Positions 18,176 through 27,484 of a stretch of 64,000 nucleotides of DNA are shown in pieces. Source of the DNA: Nostoc edaphicum CCNP1411 (GTDB lineage: Bacteria > Cyanobacteriota > Cyanobacteriia > Cyanobacteriales > Nostocaceae); assembly GCF_014023275.1 (NCBI RefSeq), contig NZ_CP054697.1, positions 200,856 through 264,855 on the forward strand, given 5' to 3'. The position numbers were made by a program, and so were the translations under genes. The first letter of the stretch is position 1. Every line of letters begins with the position of its first letter. Below the pieces are notes generated by a model, which was not told the DNA's origin, made no database searches, and saw nothing but the letters and a program-made list of their open reading frames with translations.

Positions 18176-19426
18176 ATGCAAGCAACAAACGTAACTCTGG
18201 GAATTCCCAACCTCAACACTATGAATACCCAGGATTATATTGAAATAGAACAACAATATGGTGCTGATAATTACCATCCTTTAGATGTAGTCATTACTAA
18301 AGGGCAAGGAGTGTGGATATGGGATATAGAAGGTAAAAAATACCTAGATTTTCTTTCAGCTTACTCAGCATTAAATCAAGGTCATTGTCATCCCAAAATC
18401 CTTGCAGCCATGATTGAGCAAGCCGAGAAAGTTACACTAACTTCCAGGGCTTTTCGCAATGACCAATTGGGAAGATTTTATGAGAAGCTTTCTGAGATTT
18501 CTGGTTTACCTAAAGTGCTACCCATGAATTCGGGAGCCGAAGCTGTGGAAACTGCTATCAAAGCCATTCGGAAATGGGCTTATAAAATAAAAGGTGTACC
18601 AGAAAATCAAGCAGAAATTATTGTTTGTAGTAATAATTTTTCTGGACGCACTATTAGTTTAATCAGTTTTTCCACAGAAGAACAATATCAAGATGGATTT
18701 GGGCCTTTAACTACTGGGTTTAAAGTTATCCCTTTTGGTGATGCTGAGGCTTTAGAAAAAGCGATTACTCCTAACACTGCTGCATTTTTGGTAGAACCAA
18801 TTCAGGGTGAGGGAGGTATTATCGTTCCTCCCAACGGGTTTTTAAAGCAAGCAGAACAAATCTGTCGCCATCATAATGTATTACTGGTTTTTGATGAAAT
18901 TCAAACTGGGTTGGGAAGAACAGGTAAAATGTTTGCTCATCAATATGAGAATGTTAAGCCAGATGGCATAACTGTAGGAAAAGCTTTATCTGGTGGATTT
19001 TATCCAATTTCTGCGTTTATTTCTACTGACGAAGTGATGAGTGTATTTCAACCAGGAGATCATGGTAGTACCTTTGGCGGAAATCCATTAGCTGCTGCTA
19101 TTGGAATTGCAGCACTGGATGTTCTTATAGAAGAAAATTTGCCAGAAAAAGCTGCTCAACTAGGAGAGTATTTCATCACGAAATTACAATCAATTGAGAG
19201 TTCATATATCAAGGAAGTGCGTGGCAAAGGGTTATTAATTGGGATGGAATTGCACCCCAAAGCTGGTGGTGCTAGACGTTTTTGTAAAGCCTTAGCTAAA
19301 GAGGGATTATTAGCTAAAGAAACTAGAGATAATGTCATTCGTTTTGCTCCACCCTTAGTTATTTCCCAAGATGAAATAGATTGGGCATTGGAGAAAATTG
19401 AGCGAGTTTTGACAACCACTTGTTAG
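18176..19426 (+). CDS. rocD: Ornithine aminotransferase
   Basis: A 416-residue PLP-dependent class III aminotransferase of usual length. It converts ornithine and 2-oxoglutarate to glutamate semialdehyde and glutamate. Seen: NSGAEAVETAIKAIRKW (cofactor phosphate region), LVFDEIQTGLGRTG (the Asp that holds PLP nitrogen), and VGKALSGGFYP with the Schiff-base lysine. HGSTFGGNPLAAA is characteristic of ornithine/acetylornithine enzymes, and closest in style to RocD. AGGAG precedes the ATG. The next gene acts on polyamines, so both may handle arginine- or ornithine-derived carbon and nitrogen. Confidence 0.9.
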   Translation: MQATNVTLGIPNLNTMNTQDYIEIEQQYGADNYHPLDVVITKGQGVWIWDIEGKKYLDFLSAYSALNQGHCHPKILAAMIEQAEKVTLTSRAFRNDQLGRFYEKLSEISGLPKVLPMNSGAEAVETAIKAIRKWAYKIKGVPENQAEIIVCSNNFSGRTISLISFSTEEQYQDGFGPLTTGFKVIPFGDAEALEKAITPNTAAFLVEPIQGEGGIIVPPNGFLKQAEQICRHHNVLLVFDEIQTGLGRTGKMFAHQYENVKPDGITVGKALSGGFYPISAFISTDEVMSVFQPGDHGSTFGGNPLAAAIGIAALDVLIEENLPEKAAQLGEYFITKLQSIESSYIKEVRGKGLLIGMELHPKAGGARRFCKALAKEGLLAKETRDNVIRFAPPLVISQDEIDWALEKIERVLTTTC

Positions 19427-19676
19427 TTTAGCGTAAATTGAGTATGATGGGTGAATTGTAGTGTTTAAAAAGTCATTAGTAGCAAAATTGAACAGTCCTT
19501 TCATCCAACTCATGAGTATCTGGAAATTGCACGTCAAGTTAAATAAAAGACGGCAATCTGATCCTGGTTTGTCCTGGTACGACCACTGCGAAGCGCCTAG
19601 TACGTTGGCGAGACTTGCCTTCTAGTCGCTATGCAGACCGTATAACTTTTATTTTCAATAAAAAGGACAATCTACC

Positions 19677-20720
19677 ATGAATCGTGAAGAACTTTTGCAA
19701 CAGACTGTGCAAGCAATTGACATCAAAGCTTTCGATGTTGTTGGCTTAGTGGAAGCTATGGGTAAAACAGCTTTCCAAGGTCGAAATTTGGGGCGGGCAG
19801 CAAAAATTTATGACGCAATGCTGCAAGATAAAGAATGTACGATTATTCTGTGTTTAGCTGGGTCTTTGTTTAGTGCTGGACTTAAGGGAATAGTCCACGA
19901 TTTAATTACTCACAATATGGTAGATGCGATCGTGTCTACTGGCGCTAACATTGTTGATCAAGATTTCTTTGAAGCGTTGGGTTATCGTCATTATGTTGGC
20001 GACCCCTTTGCTGATGATGAAGTGTTAAGACAGCAACGGATAGACCGCATATATGACACCTACATTGATGAAGATCAACTGCGGGTGTGTGACATGACGA
20101 TCGCCGAAATCGCCGAGAATTTAGAGAAGCGTCCCTATTCTTCACGGGAATTTATTGAGCAGATGGCGGTTTATTTAGAACGTCGGGGTAACTATGGTCA
20201 ATCTGTGGTGCAAGCAGCCTACCAACACCAAGTCCCAATTTTTGTACCCGCTTTTAGTGACTGTTCGGCTGGCTTTGGTTTAGTGCATCACCAATGGAAT
20301 TCTCCAGAATCTCATTTAAGCATTGACTCGGTGCGAGACTTTAGGGAGTTGACGCAGTGCAAACTAGCTTCCAACTACACTGGTTTGGTGATGATTGGTG
20401 GTGGTGTACCGAAAAACTTCGCCCAGGATACGGTGGTAGCTGCGGAAATGCTGGGGTTTGATACGAGTATGCACAAGTATACAATTCAAGTCACTGTCGC
20501 CGATGAACGGGATGGGGCTTTATCTGGTTCTACTCTCAAAGAAGCGCATTCTTGGGGGAAAGTAGATAAAGCTACTGAACAAATGGTGTTTTCTGAGGCA
20601 ACTGTAGCGTTCCCGTTAATTGCGGGGTATGCGTATCATAAGGGGAACTGGCGCGAGCGCCAACCACATCATTTAGCTGAGTTATTCACTAAACCTCAAC
20701 CCAAGGTAGTGACTGTATAG
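19677..20720 (+). CDS. speY: Deoxyhypusine-synthase-like homospermidine synthase
   Basis: A 347-residue protein of the deoxyhypusine synthase family. Seen: DAIVSTGANIVDQD (NAD-binding part), FVPAFSDCSAGFGL, VMIGGGVPKNF and the C-terminal ALSGSTLKEAHSWGKV, which contains the catalytic-lysine region. Bacteria have no eIF5A; in Anabaena a homologue is needed for homospermidine made from putrescine and spermidine. The gene follows rocD by 250 bp with its own AAGGA site. A strong terminator follows immediately. The homospermidine role is by homology. Confidence 0.85.
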   Translation: MNREELLQQTVQAIDIKAFDVVGLVEAMGKTAFQGRNLGRAAKIYDAMLQDKECTIILCLAGSLFSAGLKGIVHDLITHNMVDAIVSTGANIVDQDFFEALGYRHYVGDPFADDEVLRQQRIDRIYDTYIDEDQLRVCDMTIAEIAENLEKRPYSSREFIEQMAVYLERRGNYGQSVVQAAYQHQVPIFVPAFSDCSAGFGLVHHQWNSPESHLSIDSVRDFRELTQCKLASNYTGLVMIGGGVPKNFAQDTVVAAEMLGFDTSMHKYTIQVTVADERDGALSGSTLKEAHSWGKVDKATEQMVFSEATVAFPLIAGYAYHKGNWRERQPHHLAELFTKPQPKVVTV

Positions 20721-20730
20721 CAAGCAATAT

Positions 20731-21531
20731 TTAAGGAGCAAGGGAATTCCTCTTGCTCCCTATTTTTGCATCTAAGAAGAAGCTGATGTGTAACTTACCA
20801 TTACTTGGGTCGGTTTCTACTGTTGAACCGACACCGAACACCTCACGGATTAAATCAGATTGTAGTACATCTTGAGGCGTTCCTACTGCTCTTATTGTTC
20901 CATTATTGACAACATAAATGCGATCGCAATAACTAGCAGCCAAATTCAAATCGTGCAACGCTGCAATAGTAGTCACACCCAACCCCTTCACCAGTTCCAA
21001 AAGTTCTAACTGATAGCGAATATCAAGGTGATTAGTCGGCTCATCGAGAATCAAAAACCGTGCTTGTTGAGCGATCGCGCGTGCAATCAACACCCGTTGT
21101 TTTTCTCCACCAGAAAGGGAAATAAAACTACGTTCTGCAAAGTCATTCATTCCCACCTGTACCAAAGCATCGAAGACTATGGAGTGGTCTTTTTCTGTCT
21201 CGCGGTCAAATAACCCTAGATGAACGTTACGCCCCATCAGTACCATTTCTGCAACAGTAAAGTCAAATTCAGTCGATGCTTCCTGCAAAACAACTGCTGT
21301 AGCTTGTGCCATTTCACGGGCACTCAAATGCCAAATATTCTGACCATTGAGGATTATCACCCCACTATCTGGCTTGAGGACACGATACATACATCTGAGC
21401 AAAGTTGACTTACCACTACCATTAGGGCCAATCAGCCCGACAAACTCACCTGACGACACTTGCAGATTGATGTCATGTAAAATCTGCTTTCCCTCAATAC
21501 TCCAGGATAGGTGTTTCACCTCTAATTTCAT
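20731..21531 (-). CDS. ABC transporter ATP-binding protein, iron-siderophore/cobalamin type
   Basis: A 266-residue FecE/BtuD-type ATPase. Walker A is GPNGSGKST near residue 37, the signature is LSGGEKQRV, Walker B is RFLILDEPTNHLD, and the switch His lies in AALHDLNLA. Its start overlaps the end of the permease gene by 4 bp, so the two form one unit. It energises uptake of a metal chelate across the inner membrane. The lipoprotein and TonB-receptor genes upstream on the same strand are the likely partners. The substrate (siderophore or another metal complex) is not readable from sequence. Confidence 0.9.
   Translation of the reverse strand: MKLEVKHLSWSIEGKQILHDINLQVSSGEFVGLIGPNGSGKSTLLRCMYRVLKPDSGVIILNGQNIWHLSAREMAQATAVVLQEASTEFDFTVAEMVLMGRNVHLGLFDRETEKDHSIVFDALVQVGMNDFAERSFISLSGGEKQRVLIARAIAQQARFLILDEPTNHLDIRYQLELLELVKGLGVTTIAALHDLNLAASYCDRIYVVNNGTIRAVGTPQDVLQSDLIREVFGVGSTVETDPSNGKLHISFFLDAKIGSKRNSLAP
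20735..20767 (+). terminator. Rho-independent terminator after speY
   Basis: GGAGCAAG at 20735-20742 pairs with CTTGCTCC at 20752-20759, followed by CTATTTTT. It overlaps the 3' coding end of the convergent ATP-binding protein gene. Confidence 0.8.
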
Positions 21532-22589
21532 TTTCCACCACCTTTACCTTGCATCAACCAAATGAAAAAAGGAGCGCCGAAAAGTGCCGTAATAATCCCA
21601 ATGGGCAGTTCCTCTGGGGCGACAATGGTACGTGCTAGAACATCTGCCCAAATTAAGAAAATTCCGCCCAGCAGCAGACTCACAGGTAACACCCGGCGAT
21701 GATCTGAGCCGACGAGGAAACGGACGCTGTGAGGAATCATTAGTCCAACAAAGCCAATGACACCACTGACAGCAACTATTACACCTGTCAACAGTGAAGT
21801 TACTAGGAATAACTGCTTACGGAAGCGATCGGTGTCAGTTCCCAGAGTCCGAGCTGTTTCTTCACCGATGAGGAGTGCATTTAGCGATCGCGTCTGGAGT
21901 AACAAATACCCGATTCCCAAGAACAAAGCCAGCATCGGCAGGATTAAGTCTGTCCACGTTGTTCCCGAAAGTCCTCCCAATAACCAAAACAATACTCGTC
22001 GTGTGGCTTCACCACTTCCAGCCTTGATAGCCAAGAAACTCGTTACCGCCTCAAACAGAGACGATACTGCTACACCAATTAAAATTAAGCGGGTGGAGGA
22101 GAGGTGTCCTTGTCGTCGTGCTAAAAAGAAAACAACAAAAAATGCTAAGAGCGCACCAAGGAAAGCCCCAAAAGACAGGGCGTACACACCAAAAAAGGAG
22201 AAAATACCAAATAGGATAACTAAAACAGCACCCACCGACGCGCCAGAGGAAATACCGAGAATAAATGGGTCAGCTAGGGGATTTCGCACCAGTGCTTGCA
22301 TGATGACACCAACCATTGATAGTCCAGCACCCACAAAAAAAGCCAATAGCACACGCGGAAAGCGGATCAGCCAGACAATTTGAACTTGTGCTTGCGTCCA
22401 GTCTCCTGTAATGTTTGGAAACACTTGGGATAAAGCTATCTGCCATACCCTCAAAGGAGGGATAGGCACTGGCCCAATCATTACCGCCAACGTCAGAGAC
22501 ACCAACAATATGATAATCATTGCTACCATTAGCAGCTTGTAGCGTTGCTGCTTGTTTTTTCTCAATTGCTTTGGGAATAAATTTTTCAT
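21528..22589 (-). CDS. ABC transporter permease, FecCD family
   Basis: A 353-residue polytopic protein with about nine to ten hydrophobic segments. It shows the FecCD signatures RFPRVLLAFFVGAGLSMVG, RNPLADPFILGISSGASVGA, GVIGFVGLMIPHSVR and ARTIVAPEELPIGIITALFGAPFF. Length is typical. It couples to the overlapping ATPase gene. The cognate binding protein is about 0.9 kb upstream, separated by a toxin-antitoxin pair on the other strand. Confidence 0.92.
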   Translation of the reverse strand: MKNLFPKQLRKNKQQRYKLLMVAMIIILLVSLTLAVMIGPVPIPPLRVWQIALSQVFPNITGDWTQAQVQIVWLIRFPRVLLAFFVGAGLSMVGVIMQALVRNPLADPFILGISSGASVGAVLVILFGIFSFFGVYALSFGAFLGALLAFFVVFFLARRQGHLSSTRLILIGVAVSSLFEAVTSFLAIKAGSGEATRRVLFWLLGGLSGTTWTDLILPMLALFLGIGYLLLQTRSLNALLIGEETARTLGTDTDRFRKQLFLVTSLLTGVIVAVSGVIGFVGLMIPHSVRFLVGSDHRRVLPVSLLLGGIFLIWADVLARTIVAPEELPIGIITALFGAPFFIWLMQGKGGGK

Positions 22590-22714
22590 TGGTCATTTGT
22601 CAGCACTTTTAGAGTCAATGAATTGATGGAGGAGTAACTTTATCATAGTTTTGAGTTGCACATAAAAACTGAGGGAGTGATAAACTTTAAAAAGTAAAAA
22701 GAAATGTAAATAAG

Positions 22715-22981
22715 ATGTCTATTTCTTTAACACCTGAACAAATTCAGCGTATCCAGCAGCAACTCCATACAGGTCATTATGCCAGTGCTACCGAGGTAAT
22801 CGATCAGGCATTGAAACTCCTAGAAGCCAGCACGGAAGAGCCTCAGCGCGGTGAGAAAATGCTAAAAATGTTTGAGGAAACAGGGTTTCTTGGCTCACTA
22901 CCAGATGCTAATCCAGACCTTTCTAGTAATTATAAATCCATTATTTATACCGAAATTGGATCGCAACATGATTCTTGCTGA
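22715..22981 (+). CDS. ParD-like antitoxin
   Basis: An 88-residue protein. The N-terminal 45 residues (ISLTPEQIQRIQQQLHTGHY, then SATEVIDQALKLL) are a ribbon-helix-helix domain of the ParD/CC2985 type. The C-terminal half is less ordered and should wrap the toxin. The toxin start lies inside this gene (14-bp overlap), so translation is coupled. The RBS is weak. Confidence 0.72.
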   Translation: MSISLTPEQIQRIQQQLHTGHYASATEVIDQALKLLEASTEEPQRGEKMLKMFEETGFLGSLPDANPDLSSNYKSIIYTEIGSQHDSC

Positions 22982-23393
22982 TACAGGATTTTTTGTCGCT
23001 ATTGCCAGTACAAAGGATCGATATCATTCTCTAGCAATTGCGGGACTGGAAACGATCAACGAGCCAATCATTACTACTTACCCAGTTATCACTGAAACTT
23101 GCTACTTACTATTAAGAGAAGCAGGTAGCAAAGTTCCGCCCAGATTTCTCAGGAATTTCATTGAAAGCAAAGACTTGACTATATTTAATTTAGAAATTAT
23201 TCATTTACAGCGAATTGCAGAGTTGATGGAAACCTATAGTGACATACCAATGGATTTTGCTGATGCTTCTTTAGTAGTTCTAGCAGAACATCTTGGAGAA
23301 GGGCGAATTCTCAGCAGTGACAGGCGAGATTTTTCGATATATCGATGGCAGAACAGCCGTCGATTTAGTAATTTGATGTTTGCAGATAGTTAA
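22968..23393 (+). CDS. PIN-domain toxin
   Basis: A 141-residue PIN ribonuclease counting from the ATG at 22968. An upstream ATG at 22872 lies wholly inside the antitoxin gene and is unlikely. Acidic residues expected for metal binding are present: MILADTGFF (Asp5), ITETCYLL (Glu), DFADASLVVLA (Asp) and LSSDRRDF (Asp). This is a VapC-like toxin paired with a ParD-type antitoxin. The pair sits opposite in strand inside a metal-uptake gene group. Confidence 0.78.
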   Translation: MILADTGFFVAIASTKDRYHSLAIAGLETINEPIITTYPVITETCYLLLREAGSKVPPRFLRNFIESKDLTIFNLEIIHLQRIAELMETYSDIPMDFADASLVVLAEHLGEGRILSSDRRDFSIYRWQNSRRFSNLMFADS

Positions 23394-23527
23394 GAATATT
23401 TTCAGGAATTATGAAACAATTTTCCTTAGCATTAGTTATTGGGCATTGAGCATTGGGCATTAGAAAATAGGCAGAGGTGCGGGGGGCGGAGGGGAAAACT
23501 CTTCTCCCCTGCTCCCTGCTCCCCTAC

Positions 23528-24562
23528 TCATTTAAACTTCTCTGGATATAAAGCCTCTGCTAACTGCCTCACCCCTGCGACATTCCTAATTCCTGGCATC
23601 GTGTAACTAAAACCGATGACAATAAATTTATCTTGTTGCACTGCTTTTAACTGAGAGTAAGCAGGGTTTGATTTAAGTAATCGACGCTTCTCTTCGGCAG
23701 ATGACCAGTTAGCATCAATGAGAACAATCACATCTGGTTGACGTGCAATTACATCTTCCCAATTAACTGTTACCCACGCTTTTTTTTCTTGGATATCTTT
23801 GAATATATTTTCTCCACCGGCTAATTCAATAATATGATTGGGTATTCCCCAGTTAGAAGCAGTTACGGGAGGATCTTCAGAATCATACCAGAAAATGCGC
23901 TTTTTGGTTGTCACTTTCCCTAGCTTTTGTTGGGTTGCTTGGAGTTGCGATCGCAGTTGCACAATTAACTTTTCTGCTCGTTGTTCTACTGCAAAAATCT
24001 GCCCGATTTCTCGGATTTCTTGATATAAATTCTCCATCGTCACGCGCTCAGGTCTAAGTTCTGGGCGATCGCATTCAATGGGCAATAAATAAGAAGAAAT
24101 ACCTAGTTTTAGTAACTCTGATTGTGACCCTAGTGCTTCTTTGGCAAAAGCGCTTTCCTCAGTGGAGAAGACAAAATCTGGCTCAACCCCCAAAAAAACT
24201 TCCCGTGACGGGTACTTTGGCGCTAAAACGCGAATTTGGGAATATGCTTGTTGGTACTCTGGCAAAATCGGATTATCCAGGTAGGCTGTACCAACCATCT
24301 GCTTTTCTAAACCCAGCGCTAGCATGACCTCCGTCGCCGATTGCATCATGGTGACAGCACGTTGTGGTGGTTGTTTGTAAGTAATTGTCAAATCACAGTT
24401 CTTAAGTGTAAATGGGGTATATGGTGTTCCATTAGAGGTAATATAAGTTGGGGCAGTGACATTTCCTGCACACCCTGAAACCATTCCCAGCATCAGCACT
24501 GCTAAGACTGCAACAAAGGGTTTAAATATCCAGATCCGGCGATGTAATTTACTCACACACAA
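23528..24562 (-). CDS. Metal-chelate binding lipoprotein of an ABC transporter (copy 1)
   Basis: A 344-residue periplasmic binding protein (FepB/FecB/BtuF fold). The signal peptide has a lipobox ending VSGC near residue 31. The mature part has RAVTMMQSATEVMLALGLEKQMVGTA in the first lobe, QPDVIVLID in the second and a C-terminal ALYPEKFK. It is close in sequence to the second copy at 27485-28501, including the ends, so the two arose by duplication. It lies 156 bp downstream of TonB receptor copy 1 and probably feeds the FecCD-type permease. Confidence 0.88.
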   Translation of the reverse strand: MCVSKLHRRIWIFKPFVAVLAVLMLGMVSGCAGNVTAPTYITSNGTPYTPFTLKNCDLTITYKQPPQRAVTMMQSATEVMLALGLEKQMVGTAYLDNPILPEYQQAYSQIRVLAPKYPSREVFLGVEPDFVFSTEESAFAKEALGSQSELLKLGISSYLLPIECDRPELRPERVTMENLYQEIREIGQIFAVEQRAEKLIVQLRSQLQATQQKLGKVTTKKRIFWYDSEDPPVTASNWGIPNHIIELAGGENIFKDIQEKKAWVTVNWEDVIARQPDVIVLIDANWSSAEEKRRLLKSNPAYSQLKAVQQDKFIVIGFSYTMPGIRNVAGVRQLAEALYPEKFK

Positions 24563-24718
24563 CCCTCTTCAAATCCTCTTAAGACAACAAAATCGTAACG
24601 AATTAACTTTAGAAACCTCTGCGCTCCTTTGCGCTACGCCAGTTGCTTCAAGTCGGGCATTGCCCGCCCAACGCACTGGCTTAACTTTGCGTTCCTCTGC
24701 GTTAAAAATTTTTACCTA

Positions 24719-27247
24719 TTAAAACTCAACTGACACTGTTCCCAACACTGTAAACGGTGGTGCAGGGTCAATACTATACCCATCAACCTCATAATATTTA
24801 ACATTTGAAATATTCTTGAAGTTGACTGCAAATCGATAATTTTGCCGTCGATAAAAGATAGAAGCATCCGCTCGTAAATAACTTGGAAGTTGAAACGTAT
24901 TCGGTAAATCCACCTCCTGCTCCCCAACAAAATACAATCCAGCACCAAATCCTAATCCCTGCAAACTACCACTTTGCAGCTCATAAGTTGTCCACAATCC
25001 AGCGCTATGTTCTGGGACACCAAATAATCTGTCTCCTACAGGAATCACATTATCTTTTGTCACTTCGCCATCAATGTAAGCATAGTTGAAAATCACTTTC
25101 CAACTTGGTGATATTTCACCTGCAATATCTAATTCAATACCTCGACTGCGTTGTTCTCCCGTTTGGATACTAAATAAATCGTCTACTGGATCTGGTGTCA
25201 ATACATTCTGCTTGGTAATTTGAAAGAATGCCAAAGTTGCAGAAAGTTTATTGTCAAGAAAATTCTGTTTCACCCCTACCTCAAATTGCTGGGTAGTTTG
25301 CGGTTCAAATTCTTCAGTTGTCCGACTTCTGGCTTGAAATTGGGGAGAAAAACCATTAGACCAATTGAAGTAAAGCGAAGTAGCATCGCTTGGTTGATAT
25401 ATAACTCCAACTCGCGGCGAAAATCGAGTATTTGATTGTTTATCGAGAATATCGCCACTCACACGGCCTTGACGACTGTAATCATTAAAGTCCAAGCGAC
25501 CACCTAATAAAACTTTGAAATTAGGTGTAAGTTCAATTAAGTTCTGCGCGAATAAACCAACATTCTCGGAGACAATTTTTCGACCAAAGGGAGAACCATC
25601 TTCTACAGGAGTAGGAGTTCCACCATATTGCGGGTTAAAAATATTTATTGATAGTTCAAGGTCTGGGGCAAAAATGTAGTTAAATAAATTTCGAGCTAAA
25701 TCTACTCCAAATAGCACATTATGGCGAATAGAACCAGTAGAAAACTTGCCAGAAATTTCGTTTTGGAGAGTGATATTTTCGTGTTCCTCATCCGAAGCGT
25801 AAAAAGAACGGTCTAATGTCTGACGATCTTCTCGCAAAGAACCAGGAGATACCTGTCTTGCGTCATTCAAATTAGCACTGAGGACATTAAATCCTTGGCG
25901 AAATTTCCAGTTGTCGTCAAATTCGTGTTCTAATCTATAGGTTAATGAGTTAAATGTCACTTCCCCATTAGCAAAATTGGGTTCTCCTAAAAATCGATTG
26001 CGCCCAAGTTGGAGAACTTCTGGCTCAATAGGAAAACCATTATCAAAAACAAAGTTATATTTCTGGTGTTCGTATTCAAAGGTGAGTTTAGTGCGATCGC
26101 CTACTTTGATCTCTACCACAGGGGAGATAAAAAAGCTGTCATACTCAACAAAATCACGAAAACTGTCAGAACTTTCATAGGCGACGTTCAAACGATACAG
26201 CACTGATTTATCATCTGTCAGTGGGCCGCTAATATCTAAAGTCGGACGCAAAAAGTTATAACTTCCATAAGTTACACTCGCGTTGTAATAAGGCTCTACA
26301 AGCGGCTTTTTGGTAGTTGTATTAATAACACCACTTCCACCTGCATACTGTGTTGGGCTACCACCATAAAGTACCGCCGCCGGCCCTTTGAGAATTTCCA
26401 ACCTCTCGATATTAGCCACATCTCGCGGACTGAAGTAACCATAATCGGGAAAGCCATTGCGTAAAGTTTCAAAATTGGTGAGAAACCCACGCACCCGAAA
26501 TCCTAATGACGACAATCCCCCGTATCCCCGTTCTGGTTGTACACCACTAACGTTATCCGCCAATTCCGAAAGACGCACAACATTTCGATCTTCAATCACC
26601 TGACGGGGAATGACTTGAATTGATTGGGGAATATCCCTGAGTTGTGCATCTGTCCTTGTTGCAGTGCTAGCATCGGGTACTGAATATGTATCGCTCTCCC
26701 CCGTCACTGTCAGTTCAATCGGTTCATTTGGTGGTGTTTCGCTAGTAGGTGATGTGACTGGTATGACGACAAAAATTAACCCTTCATCGCTGTCATCTAA
26801 CTCAACTTTTGGTATAGCGGTTTCACCTGTTACTGTTACCCGGATACTATTTGCATCTTGATTGGTGACGACTAATTCTGTAATTCCTGCAAATGGTTTT
26901 TCTTGACGAAATGAATTACCAGCAGGTAAACTTAGTTGCGCGTTAGGAATATCGACAATAAAGTTATTTTCCTCAGTTTTAGTGGTAACTTGCAACTTAT
27001 CAGATGCAGGAGTTTCTAATATTATTTCTAAATTGCTAGGAGTTTTGTTGAGACGTATTCCTGTCACTTGAATGACTGGATTTTGTTGCTGTGCGAATAA
27101 GTCTTTAACGCTTGTGTGAGGAAGCTGTATTTCACTTAATTGAGGAATGTCTTTAATCGCTATTTCTTCTGCGTATACAGGGAAATTAGTAAAAATTGAT
27201 ATGGTAGAAGTTAGCCACAGATAAGCAAATAAACTATGTTGTTTCAC
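24719..27247 (-). CDS. TonB-dependent siderophore-type receptor with AMIN domain (copy 1)
   Basis: An 842-residue outer-membrane receptor. It has a signal peptide to about residue 26, then an AMIN domain (about 55-150) that tethers to peptidoglycan, usual in cyanobacterial receptors. The plug begins near 205 (LRDIPQSIQVIPRQVIEDR), with LEILKGPAAVLYGG as the TonB-receptor signature. The beta-barrel ends GTVSVEF with a terminal aromatic residue. It imports a chelated metal, probably iron; some relatives also affect copper. Two candidate PetR-type sites lie 52 and 84 bp upstream of the start. It is closely related to copy 2. Confidence 0.92.
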   Translation of the reverse strand: MKQHSLFAYLWLTSTISIFTNFPVYAEEIAIKDIPQLSEIQLPHTSVKDLFAQQQNPVIQVTGIRLNKTPSNLEIILETPASDKLQVTTKTEENNFIVDIPNAQLSLPAGNSFRQEKPFAGITELVVTNQDANSIRVTVTGETAIPKVELDDSDEGLIFVVIPVTSPTSETPPNEPIELTVTGESDTYSVPDASTATRTDAQLRDIPQSIQVIPRQVIEDRNVVRLSELADNVSGVQPERGYGGLSSLGFRVRGFLTNFETLRNGFPDYGYFSPRDVANIERLEILKGPAAVLYGGSPTQYAGGSGVINTTTKKPLVEPYYNASVTYGSYNFLRPTLDISGPLTDDKSVLYRLNVAYESSDSFRDFVEYDSFFISPVVEIKVGDRTKLTFEYEHQKYNFVFDNGFPIEPEVLQLGRNRFLGEPNFANGEVTFNSLTYRLEHEFDDNWKFRQGFNVLSANLNDARQVSPGSLREDRQTLDRSFYASDEEHENITLQNEISGKFSTGSIRHNVLFGVDLARNLFNYIFAPDLELSINIFNPQYGGTPTPVEDGSPFGRKIVSENVGLFAQNLIELTPNFKVLLGGRLDFNDYSRQGRVSGDILDKQSNTRFSPRVGVIYQPSDATSLYFNWSNGFSPQFQARSRTTEEFEPQTTQQFEVGVKQNFLDNKLSATLAFFQITKQNVLTPDPVDDLFSIQTGEQRSRGIELDIAGEISPSWKVIFNYAYIDGEVTKDNVIPVGDRLFGVPEHSAGLWTTYELQSGSLQGLGFGAGLYFVGEQEVDLPNTFQLPSYLRADASIFYRRQNYRFAVNFKNISNVKYYEVDGYSIDPAPPFTVLGTVSVEF

Positions 27248-27298
27248 CCTCGATCCTCACACCGTTGACGGTAAATTACACCACAAAGTAGATACTGT

Positions 27299-27345
27299 GA
27301 CAATAAGTCAAAGTACTACCTATGTCAAAAGACATAGTGTCAAAC
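27299..27345 (-). promoter_or_regulatory. Candidate PetR-type operator upstream of TonB receptor 1
   Basis: TGTCAAAAGACA (27323-27334), then TAG, then TGTCAAAC gives GAC-ATAGT-GTC at 27331-27341. A second GAC-AATAA-GTC lies at 27299-27309, 32 bp away. The whole block recurs upstream of TonB receptor 2. Confidence 0.6.
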
Positions 27346-27383
27346 TACGCTAAAGCAATCTTCAATCATGCGAGAGAAACAAG

Positions 27384-27414
27384 ATCCCCGACTTCTCAAA
27401 TAAGTCGGGGATCT
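27384..27414 (-). terminator. Perfect 12-bp hairpin between the two receptor units
   Basis: GATCCCCGACTT, a 7-nt loop, then AAGTCGGGGATC. It lies about 70 bp after the stop of the copy 2 lipoprotein, so it probably ends that transcript. The T-run is weak (TTGTTT). The same sequence is a common dispersed hairpin in Nostocales. Confidence 0.55.
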
Positions 27415-27484
27415 GAACACCACGTATTTTCATAAATTCATGTAAAATTCTGCCAAAATGTATTCTATTAACGTTGATAATTTA

